Made by a program: the position numbers and the translations under genes. Of a stretch of 7,308 bases of DNA, positions 1-5,751 are shown in pieces. The DNA lies in contig CAZIPP010000074.1 of the NCBI GenBank assembly GCA_964541215.1, positions 1 through 7,308 on the forward strand. Reading direction: 5' to 3'. The notes under the pieces are model-generated. The model searched no databases. It saw only the letters and a list, made by a program, of their open reading frames with translations, and was not told the DNA's origin. Numbering within the stretch: the stretch's first letter is position 1; each line of letters opens with the position of its first letter. The stretch comes from SIG469 sp964541215 (GTDB lineage: Bacteria > Bacillota > Clostridia > Oscillospirales > Oscillospiraceae).

Positions 1-2
1 CT

Positions 3-50
3 CTTTTGCAGCCCACCATCGACGCGTTTGCTGCTTTGATGCTGTCATAA
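3..50 (+). CDS. 3' end of a rightward gene (partial, left edge)
   Basis: Reading from base 3, the plus strand gives LLQPTIDAFAALMLS and then TAA at 48-50, two bases before a strong terminator stem. Fifteen codons are too few to identify a family, and the function is unknown. The case rests on position: a stop codon directly before a bidirectional hairpin is what the end of a convergent gene looks like, and the codons are ordinary for this window. The other two plus-strand frames either stop earlier (37-39) or run through the terminator, so they fit less well. The stretch could still be non-coding. Confidence 0.42.
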   Translation, partial: LLQPTIDAFAALMLS

Positions 51-51
51 C

Positions 52-94
52 AAAACAAAAGGCTCACCTCTTTCGAGGCGAGCCTTTTGTTTTT
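52..94. terminator. Bidirectional rho-independent terminator
   Basis: The left arm at 52-65 pairs fully with 80-93. After one A/C mismatch (66/79), CCTC at 67-70 pairs with GAGG at 75-78 around a TTTC loop. The outer part of the stem is A-rich on the left and T-rich on the right, so each strand reads a GC-rich stem followed by TTTTGTTTT. It can therefore stop the rightward transcript ending at 50 and the leftward lipoprotein transcript ending at 105. Confidence 0.9.
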
Positions 95-104
95 ATAGAT
101 CAAA

Positions 105-899
105 TTACTGAGCTGCAGTGACGGAAGTGATGTGGGGGTTAACACCCTCGTACCAGTACAGGAAGCCTTCCAGATCGATAACGTCGCCGACCTTCAGACC
201 CTGAACAGCCTTGTAAACATCGGTAGTCTCGTTGCACAGATAGTACTCAACAACAAAGTTGTAGGTAGCGCCGTTTACGGACACGTTGAAGTACAGGTCG
301 CTGTCGGTGCCTTCAGCGCCGGAACCGTCCCAGTTGTACAGGAAAGCAACCTCGTTGCCCTCGGCATCGGTGGAGGGTTCAACAGTCATGCCCTTGAAGG
401 AAACCAGCTTGTTCTGATGGTCGATGAGTTCTTCGGTGCCCAGCAGAGCGGTAGCATCCATGGGTTCGGCAACGTAGCTGCCTTCAAGGATCTCGAAGGT
501 GGCGTCAACGATCTCGACTTCGCCTGCCCACTCACCCTTATAGCCGGTTACCTTGATCTTTGTGCCGACTTCAAGCTTGGCATAATCTTCTTCGGAGCAA
601 GCCATGTCGTACAGGAAGTAAGCGCCGTCCTTGTCCTGGGTGTAGACGGTAGCCTTGTTGTCCCACCAGGACTGCTTGGCCTGAACGTAGGTCTCAACAA
701 CGACTTCGCTGTCCAGAGCAGCGGCAGCGTACTCGGCATAGGTCATAACGCCTTCGCCCTTAACGTCTGCAACTTCTTCTGCGGGAGCTTCTTCTACGGG
801 AGCAGATTCTTCTGCTGCGGGGGCTTCTTCGGTCTTGGCGCAGCCGGCAAAGGCAAACACCAGGACAAGAGCCATCATAAGTGCGATCAATTTCTTCAT
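105..899 (-). CDS. Lipoprotein with two probable OB-fold domains
   Basis: This is a 264-residue surface lipoprotein. Residues 1-20 form a type II signal: MKK, a hydrophobic core, then FAGC with Cys20 as the lipid-attachment residue. Residues 21-47 are a linker rich in Ala, Pro and Glu. Residues ~62-137 (VVVETYVQAKQ, then VGTKIKVTGY and EVEIVDATFEI) and ~163-260 (LVSFKGMTVE, then VGDVIDLEGFLYWY, ending HITSV) both read like OB-fold strands of the kind found in secreted or lipid-anchored Bacillota proteins. The fold call is by eye; the ligand and function are unknown. I chose ATG at 899 because GGAG lies 9 nt upstream and the signal starts there. A GTG at 956 would add 19 residues, but it falls at or above the predicted transcript start. 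The gene follows the importer operon, so an accessory role on the outer face of the membrane is possible but only inferred. Confidence 0.85.
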   Translation of the reverse strand: MKKLIALMMALVLVFAFAGCAKTEEAPAAEESAPVEEAPAEEVADVKGEGVMTYAEYAAAALDSEVVVETYVQAKQSWWDNKATVYTQDKDGAYFLYDMACSEEDYAKLEVGTKIKVTGYKGEWAGEVEIVDATFEILEGSYVAEPMDATALLGTEELIDHQNKLVSFKGMTVEPSTDAEGNEVAFLYNWDGSGAEGTDSDLYFNVSVNGATYNFVVEYYLCNETTDVYKAVQGLKVGDVIDLEGFLYWYEGVNPHITSVTAAQ

Positions 900-924
900 T
901 TGTTTTGTCTCCATTTCAATTTCC

Positions 925-943
925 TGTGTATTTTTAATACACA
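925..943. promoter_or_regulatory. Perfect 8-bp inverted repeat in the lipoprotein leader
   Basis: TGTGTATT at 925-932 and AATACACA at 936-943 are exact reverse complements around three T's. The repeat lies about 10-30 nt downstream of the predicted transcript start and just above the ribosome site of the lipoprotein gene. An operator for a dimeric repressor would fit this position. A weak A/T-rich RNA hairpin is the alternative. No known regulator motif is recognised. Confidence 0.45.
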
Positions 944-960
944 ATATTTTTGACACCCAT

Positions 961-988
961 ATTATACACTGTAATTTTCAGAAATCAA
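961..988 (-). promoter_or_regulatory. Sigma-A type promoter for the lipoprotein gene
   Basis: On the minus strand, TTGATT (983-988) and a perfect TATAAT (961-966) are separated by 16 bp. Transcription would begin near 954, giving a leader of about 55 nt to the ATG at 899. The promoter sits between the transporter operon and the lipoprotein gene, so the lipoprotein can be expressed separately from the importer. Confidence 0.75.
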
Positions 989-1010
989 TATTAGTATGGT
1001 GGCGAAATAG

Positions 1011-2609
1011 TCAATTTTGTTCTTTTTTCTTCTTCATCCATCCATATACTGCGTAAAGTATCATCAGCACCCACACCACAACCAGAGTGGACAGCAGCAC
1101 CACAGACGTGGTGGGCAGCGGACCCATGTCGTCATTGTTTATGCCCAATGTATCCGCGTTCTGATCCAGACGATAAAGGGATGTCATATCGTCAAACAGC
1201 CCGGTAAAGTATTCGTCATTTATCTCCTGATGGCGGTTGATCGACTTGGTGGTGTTTTCTATCATCTGTCCTGCGGCGTCACGCAGGGATGTGGAGCCGT
1301 TGAATACAGGCGTTACGAAGGTATTGCCGGTGTTGTCCATAAGCAGCCGGGACGCCTTTATCTTTACATCGTAATAAAGATCGTTGTCCTCACCGATGCG
1401 GGAGATATAGTCCTGATACTCAGCGCTGCTTTGAGCCTTGGAGGTAACGGGAACATAGCCTTCTGTCTGAGCGTAGGCTATCTGCACCTCGTTGGACAGC
1501 AGATACTGGGCAAACAGCCATGATGCCAGCACTTCCTGCGGATCACTTTTATTGAACACGCAAACGGAAGGTCCCTGAGAGATCATCTTTGGGTCGTCGG
1601 TATCAAACTGAGGTATCATCATAACCTCTGTTTCAAACTCCACCAGCTTGTCTTCGCTGATATCGGTCAGCGGTGCGTTGGTACCCATCCATGTGGCTCC
1701 GGCAGTGGAGTCCACCGCAAAAACGCACTGTCCCGCGTTGAGGAAGTTTGCGGGATAGCTGGATATCTTGAAGGTGGAAAAGGCTCCTGTCTCGGCATGC
1801 TCAGCTATTGTGTAAAGCAATTCCCTGGTGGTATCGTTGAAAATGAGTATCTCACCGTCTTCATTGGAATAACCCGCTCCCTTCTGCCTGAGCATCTGGA
1901 TCATCATATTGTCGGTAGACTTATAAATAAACGGTATCATCACGTTCTGACCGTTGAGCTTGTAAGTACCGTCCTCGTTCAAGGCAGTTGCAGCCTCAGA
2001 TACCTCCCAGACGAAATCCCATGTGAGCACTTCGGGCAGCTCGTAGCCCAGAGCTTCGACGTAGGTCTTGTTTACATAACACGCCTCCGTGGAGCGCATA
2101 TAAGGTATCGCGTAATGCTGACCGTCTATCTCACATTCCGCCAGAAACTGGGGTATTATCTCCTCCTGAGTCGGTGAATCGAACTTGACCTCGCTGCCGC
2201 CAAGACCATACTTCTCGTCAGCAAACAGGCTGTCCAGCGATACCACCGTGTTATGCCCCGTCATATAGGTAGCTATATGGTCGGGATATGTTATGCAGAC
2301 ATTTGGTGTTGTATTGGTGGAAATATTGGTGATAACGTCGTTATATATCTTGCCGTAATCGGTATACAGCCTGAGGTTTACCGTTATGTTGGGATACAGC
2401 TTCTGAAAGCTCTCGATGGCGCTTTCGTATATCTTTGTCTGGGTGATATTGGTATCGTTTTTTGCCCAGAAGGTTATCTCATACTGTCTTGAATCATCAA
2501 ACTCTTCGGGGATAACGAACTGCTCCATACCTCTTGAACCGTGGCAGCCGGAAAGCATGGCAGCGCAAAGCACCGCAGCCAGCACAAGGGCAGATATTCG
2601 TTTTATCAT
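1011..2609 (-). CDS. Extracellular solute-binding protein with lipid anchor and C-terminal membrane anchor
   Basis: A 532-residue type-1 solute-binding protein (UgpB/MalE-like), the outer-face receptor of the importer encoded just upstream. Residues 1-22 are a lipoprotein signal ending LSGC, with Cys22 the likely lipidated residue. The body opens with EITFWAKNDTN and AIESFQKLYPNITVNL, the usual first strand and helix of this class. Aromatic and polar blocks such as HYAIPYMRSTEACYVNKTY and AVDSTAGATWMG follow. The protein is longer than typical family members. Residues ~502-524 form an extra hydrophobic helix ending in a KKKK tail, which fits a membrane span with its C-terminus inside. The start overlaps the stop of the preceding permease (ATGA), and GGGGAGG lies about 9 nt before it, so translation is probably coupled. 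The ligand is not determinable; a sugar, oligosaccharide, polyol or glycerophosphodiester would fit the family. Confidence 0.93.
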   Translation of the reverse strand: MIKRISALVLAAVLCAAMLSGCHGSRGMEQFVIPEEFDDSRQYEITFWAKNDTNITQTKIYESAIESFQKLYPNITVNLRLYTDYGKIYNDVITNISTNTTPNVCITYPDHIATYMTGHNTVVSLDSLFADEKYGLGGSEVKFDSPTQEEIIPQFLAECEIDGQHYAIPYMRSTEACYVNKTYVEALGYELPEVLTWDFVWEVSEAATALNEDGTYKLNGQNVMIPFIYKSTDNMMIQMLRQKGAGYSNEDGEILIFNDTTRELLYTIAEHAETGAFSTFKISSYPANFLNAGQCVFAVDSTAGATWMGTNAPLTDISEDKLVEFETEVMMIPQFDTDDPKMISQGPSVCVFNKSDPQEVLASWLFAQYLLSNEVQIAYAQTEGYVPVTSKAQSSAEYQDYISRIGEDNDLYYDVKIKASRLLMDNTGNTFVTPVFNGSTSLRDAAGQMIENTTKSINRHQEINDEYFTGLFDDMTSLYRLDQNADTLGINNDDMGPLPTTSVVLLSTLVVVWVLMILYAVYGWMKKKKEQN

Positions 2610-3481
2610 CCTTTTGTACCTCCCCTCGAAACTCCTGCCATTATCTTCTTGTGGAAAATGAGGAACAGGATGATAAGCGGCAGGGATATGACCACCACCG
2701 CCGCCATCATGGCGGGGATATTTTCGCGTCCGAAACCGTTTTCGCGTATCTCCTGAATACCGTTGGAAACAAGGAAGTAGGCGGCGTCATCGGTTATGAG
2801 CCTTGGCCAGACATAGGAGTTCCAGCACTCGATTACCTTTAAGATGGTGATGGTTATTATGGTAGGCTTGCAGATGGGAATAAGCACCTTGACAAGATAT
2901 TTCAAATCAGATGTGCCGTCCACCTTGGCTGCGTAATACAGCTCGTCAGGTATCTGGGCAAAGTTTTCCTTGAGCAAATAGATATAGAATACCGACGTGA
3001 CCGAAGGCAGGATAAGCCCCGTAAAGGTATTGCGCAGGTCAAGGTTCGTGATGGTCACAAAGTTGGTGATGACCACCAGCTCACCGGGTATCATCATAAG
3101 GGAAAGGAAGATGGTGAACACCACGTTCTTTCCGCGAAAGTCCAGCCGCGCAAAGGCAAAAGCTGCCAGAACAGTGACCACCAGCATTATGGCTGTGGTT
3201 GCAGCGGTAAAAATGAGGGTGTTGAACAGGTAATCCGCCAGCGGTACGGTGGTAAATACGTCAATGTAGTTTTGCAGCGTGGGCGAAAGAGTGAAAAACT
3301 GCGGGATGTACTCCGAGTTATAGGCGCTGTAGCTTTTGACGGAGGTCAGAAGCATCCAGTAAAAGGGGAACAGTACCAGTATTGCCCAGACTGTCAGCAG
3401 GGTGTATATGACCGCTTTGCGGGCGGTCTCTTTGGTTTTGGCAGATCGTTCTATCTTGGCGTAATCTATCTGTTTGTCCAT
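2606..3481 (-). CDS. ABC importer permease, MalG/UgpE type
   Basis: A 291-residue inner-membrane subunit with about six hydrophobic spans (roughly 24-45, 86-110, 118-142, 152-172, 203-224 and 257-277). The cytoplasmic EAA loop that docks on the ATPase is clear at 182-206: YYAAKVDGTSDLKYL, then IPICKP. The C-terminus, GVSRGGTKG, matches the GxxxGxxKG ending usual for the MalG-side permease of CUT1 importers. I prefer ATG at 3481 because AAGGGGGG (3489-3496) lies 7 nt upstream. An in-frame ATG at 3508 would add 9 residues, overlap the preceding gene and place that ribosome site inside the coding region. Thirteen nt separate it from the MalF-type permease, and it overlaps the binding-protein start by 4 nt. 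It should pair with that permease to form the channel. Confidence 0.95.
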   Translation of the reverse strand: MDKQIDYAKIERSAKTKETARKAVIYTLLTVWAILVLFPFYWMLLTSVKSYSAYNSEYIPQFFTLSPTLQNYIDVFTTVPLADYLFNTLIFTAATTAIMLVVTVLAAFAFARLDFRGKNVVFTIFLSLMMIPGELVVITNFVTITNLDLRNTFTGLILPSVTSVFYIYLLKENFAQIPDELYYAAKVDGTSDLKYLVKVLIPICKPTIITITILKVIECWNSYVWPRLITDDAAYFLVSNGIQEIRENGFGRENIPAMMAAVVVISLPLIILFLIFHKKIMAGVSRGGTKG

Positions 3482-3488
3482 ATCATCG

Positions 3489-3496
3489 CCCCCCTT
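3489..3496 (-). promoter_or_regulatory. Ribosome binding site that decides the MalG-type permease start
   Basis: AAGGGGGG on the minus strand lies 7 nt before the ATG at 3481 and overlaps the TAA stop (3495-3497) of the preceding permease. This supports the 291-residue start over the ATG at 3508 and suggests that ribosomes ending one gene start the next. Confidence 0.75.
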
Positions 3497-4385
3497 AATA
3501 GTGAACATGCTTCTTGCTTATAAGCAGGTTGATGCATGTTATGGTCAAAACGATGGCAAACAGAATGATAGCCGCCGCCGAAGCATAGGACGGATAACCG
3601 CCGCTGTTGCCGTAAAGCATATCATAGACATAGCCAACGATGGTGTTCATCTCCGCGGCATTCAGGTCGGTGCCAAACAGGGCAACGGCATCGCTGTAAG
3701 CCTTGAAAGCGCCGATAAAACCGGTGATTATCAGATAGAAAATGGTAGGCGATATCATGGGCAGGGTTATGCGGGTGAATATTCTGAGCTTGGAAGTGCC
3801 GTCCACCTTGGCAGCGTTGTAGTAATCCTGATTGACGGATGCCAGCGCACTGGTAAGTATGAGTATTTTAAAGGGCATGACAACCCAAATGGTGTAAAAG
3901 CACAGCACGAACATCTTTGCCCAGTAGGGTCCGCCGATAAAGTCTATGGATGAACCTCCGAAGAAGTTGATTATCAGGTTGGCAAGACCATCGGTGTAGG
4001 GAGTCTGCTTAAAAAGTATCATAAACACAAGACCCACCGCCAGAGTATTGGTCACATAAGGCAGGAAGTATATGGTCTGATACAGGTTTTTGACCGCCTT
4101 GATGGAGCTGAGTCCAACGGAGATAAGCAGCGCAAGGCAGGTGGAGATGGGCACGGTTATCATGACCAGTATGAAGGTATTCTTTACCGCCTGCAAAAAG
4201 TAGGGATCGCGAAGGATGTACTGATAGTTGTATAATCCAACTCCGTAAAATGTCTGGGATGCCGAGTTGTATCCCTCTTCAAACGAATAAATAAAAACGT
4301 CTATCAGCGGATACACCAGAAAGAATCCCAGAAACAGGATAGCCGGTAAAAGGTACAGCCATCCTTTCCAGTTATTTTTATTCAT
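3495..4385 (-). CDS. ABC importer permease, MalF/UgpA type
   Basis: A 296-residue membrane subunit, the usual length for the short MalF/UgpA/LacF type. Six spans can be read at about 9-31, 69-91, 104-126, 155-180, 212-230 and 268-289. The N-terminal WLYLLPAILFLGFFLVYPLI is the typical first span of this family. The EAA loop is at 188-212: YYNAAKVDGTSKLRIFTRI, then TLPMISP. It would form the heteromeric channel with the MalG-type permease, and its EAA helix would sit in the groove of the ATPase. ATG at 4385 has GGGGGA 8 nt upstream, inside the last codons of the ATPase gene, whose stop is only 5 nt away. The full EAA loop and intact spans suggest a working protein. Confidence 0.95.
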   Translation of the reverse strand: MNKNNWKGWLYLLPAILFLGFFLVYPLIDVFIYSFEEGYNSASQTFYGVGLYNYQYILRDPYFLQAVKNTFILVMITVPISTCLALLISVGLSSIKAVKNLYQTIYFLPYVTNTLAVGLVFMILFKQTPYTDGLANLIINFFGGSSIDFIGGPYWAKMFVLCFYTIWVVMPFKILILTSALASVNQDYYNAAKVDGTSKLRIFTRITLPMISPTIFYLIITGFIGAFKAYSDAVALFGTDLNAAEMNTIVGYVYDMLYGNSGGYPSYASAAAIILFAIVLTITCINLLISKKHVHY

Positions 4386-4390
4386 GTCGT

Positions 4391-5497
4391 TTATCCCCCA
4401 ATTTCAAACCGGATACGCTGCTCGTCCTGCTTGCCGAAAATGAATACTTTATTGGGCTTGACACTGAACCGTACATTCTCGCGGCTCAGGTCTATTTTAT
4501 TTTCAGCGCTGATGATGGAGCGAATAACAGCACTTTGGCTGGCTTTGTGGGTGGAAACAACGCTGATGTCACGTCCCATGACCTCCACTGCGGAAAGAGC
4601 GCAGCAAAGCTCGCCGTCATCGTTGGGGACAAAGCCTTCGGGACGGATGGCCGCATTTACCTGCTGATCCGCGACTCCGGGGACATCCAGTATAGCGTCT
4701 TCGCCGATGTACAGCTTGCCGCCTTTGACTTCGCCATCAAAAACATTGATGGGCGGTGTACCGAGGAAGGTTGCAACAAACAGGTTAACGGGATCATCAT
4801 AAACATCCTGAGGCTTGCCTATCTGCTGGATTATGCCTGATCTCATGACCACTATCATATCGGAAATGCTCATGGCTTCTTCCTGATCGTGGGTAACGAA
4901 GACGGTGGTTATGCCCGTTTCACGCTGGATACGGCGTATCTCTTCTCTGGTCTGGAGCCTGAGGCGGGCATCGAGATTGGACAGCGGCTCGTCCAGCAGA
5001 AGCACCCTGGGCATCTTTACAAGCGCACGGGCAATGGCAACGCGCTGCTGCTGACCGCCGGAAAGCTCACTGGGCTTGCGATCCATCAGTTCGTCTATCT
5101 GAACCAGCTTTGCCGCCTGCAAAGACTTTTCCTCCATCTGCTGCTTTGTAAGCTTGTCCTCCCCTTTCAGGTTTTGCAGGGGGAACATGATGTTTTGCTT
5201 AACGGTCAGATGGGGATACAGAGCATAGTTCTGGAACACCAGACCAACTCCGCGCTTTTCCGCAGGCAGGTTGGTAACATCATCGTCACCAAAGAATATC
5301 TTGCCCTCGGTGGGTTTCTGAAGTCCGCTGAGCAGGTTCAAAGTGGTGCTTTTACCACAGCCGGAAGGTCCCAGCAGACCTATCAGCTTACCGTCCGGTA
5401 TTTCAAAATTAAAGTCATTGACCGCAACAACATCCTCACGGGATGCTTTGCTGCGGCTGGGGAACTTTTTAGTCAGGTTTTGCAATACAACTTTCAT
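4391..5497 (-). CDS. ABC importer ATPase, MalK/UgpC/MsmX family
   Basis: A 368-residue cytoplasmic ATPase that powers the importer, first gene of the operon. All catalytic motifs are intact: Walker A GPSGCGKST (43-51), Q-loop Gln89 in VFQNYALYPH, signature LSGGQQQR (145-152), Walker B VLLLDE (165-170), D-loop SNLD (173-176) and H-loop His203 in VTHDQEEAMS. The stretch GKPQDVYDDPVNLFVATFLG (227-246) and the following TPPIN mark the MalK/UgpC class. The remaining ~115 residues form the regulatory TOBE-type domain, including IRPEGF (285-290). AAGGAAGG lies 6 nt before the ATG at 5497. Many Bacillota share one MsmX-like ATPase among several importers; here the ATPase is encoded with its permeases, which suggests a dedicated energy source. 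UgpC versus MsmK naming cannot be settled from sequence. Confidence 0.97.
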   Translation of the reverse strand: MKVVLQNLTKKFPSRSKASREDVVAVNDFNFEIPDGKLIGLLGPSGCGKSTTLNLLSGLQKPTEGKIFFGDDDVTNLPAEKRGVGLVFQNYALYPHLTVKQNIMFPLQNLKGEDKLTKQQMEEKSLQAAKLVQIDELMDRKPSELSGGQQQRVAIARALVKMPRVLLLDEPLSNLDARLRLQTREEIRRIQRETGITTVFVTHDQEEAMSISDMIVVMRSGIIQQIGKPQDVYDDPVNLFVATFLGTPPINVFDGEVKGGKLYIGEDAILDVPGVADQQVNAAIRPEGFVPNDDGELCCALSAVEVMGRDISVVSTHKASQSAVIRSIISAENKIDLSRENVRFSVKPNKVFIFGKQDEQRIRFEIGG

Positions 5498-5512
5498 ATC
5501 GTTCCTTCCTTC

Positions 5513-5530
5513 GGCGCCGGATGCAGCGCC
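5513..5530 (-). other. Short GC-rich stem-loop in the operon leader
   Basis: GGCGC at 5513-5517 and GCGCC at 5526-5530 can pair around an 8-nt loop. In the mRNA this stem ends just before the AAGGAAGG ribosome site of the ATPase gene. It might affect message stability or translation start, but a 5-bp stem can occur by chance, and nothing here resembles a known riboswitch or attenuator. Confidence 0.3.
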
Positions 5531-5558
5531 TTTGCGGGTTTATTTCCAATATACCCTA

Positions 5559-5587
5559 ATTTTATCTCAAAGCACAGTGCAAGTCAA
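5559..5587 (-). promoter_or_regulatory. Sigma-A type promoter of the ABC importer operon
   Basis: On the minus strand, TTGACT (5582-5587) and TAAAAT (5559-5564) are separated by exactly 17 bp. Transcription would start near 5552, leaving a leader of about 54 nt before the ATPase ATG. It is the best promoter match upstream of the four-gene importer operon. Confidence 0.75.
5572..5580. promoter_or_regulatory. GCAC-A-GTGC dyad inside the operon promoter
   Basis: A perfect 4+1+4 dyad lies in the 17-bp spacer between the -35 and -10 boxes. A regulator bound here would block RNA polymerase, so it is a candidate operator core. It is short, the flanks are only partly symmetric, and it does not match a catabolite-response element as I remember it. 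Confidence 0.3.
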
Positions 5588-5591
5588 CCAA

Positions 5592-5651
5592 GGGATACGC
5601 ACCTGCCGCAGCGCTGTCATCCCGAGCCCGCAAAGCAAGCGCGAGTATCCC
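5592..5651. repeat. Imperfect inverted repeat, possible dispersed intergenic element
   Basis: GGGATAC at 5592-5598 is the exact reverse complement of GTATCCC at 5645-5651. A second, offset pair is GCGCTGT (5611-5617) with ACAGGCGC (5658-5665), which has one bulged base. The middle contains CTGTCATCCCGAG followed by GC-rich, purine-broken sequence. From memory, this resembles short intergenic repeats starting TGTCATCCCGAG seen in several Bacillota genomes; only one copy lies in this window, so that link is unproven. The element sits between two divergent promoters and does not reach either -10 box. Confidence 0.4.
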
Positions 5652-5686
5652 ATCGCAACAGGCGCACAACGAACAAATTATGTACC

Positions 5687-5715
5687 TTGATATAGATTTT
5701 TTATGATGGTATGAT
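5687..5715 (+). promoter_or_regulatory. Promoter of the beta-helix protein gene, with extended -10
   Basis: TTGATA (5687-5692), a 17-bp spacer and TATGAT (5710-5715) form a good sigma-A site. TGG directly before the -10 box gives the extended -10 TGn motif. The transcript would start near 5722. AAAGGAAG (5737-5744) then lies 7 nt before the ATG at 5752, so the start is well supported. Confidence 0.75.
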
Positions 5716-5751
5716 TCAGGATAAAGAAATATTGCGAAAGGAAGTTTAACT

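Noticed and set aside
132..953. Long plus-strand open frame of 273 codons opposite the lipoprotein gene
   Set aside because: It is the complement of a gene with a lipobox, a ribosome site, a promoter and a terminator. Its own product is low-complexity Val/Gly/Phe sequence without a recognisable domain.
897..956. Upstream GTG start (956) for the lipoprotein
   Set aside because: It would put 19 charged and polar residues before the signal peptide. It also lies at or above the predicted transcript start, whereas the ATG at 899 has its own GGAG site.
957..1010. Possible terminator between the binding-protein gene and the lipoprotein gene
   Set aside because: No stem with a following T-run is visible on the minus strand. 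The stretch holds a promoter instead.
5498..5558. Riboswitch or attenuator in the importer leader
   Set aside because: The predicted leader is only about 54 nt and holds one 5-bp stem, with no alternative terminator fold and no known aptamer motif.
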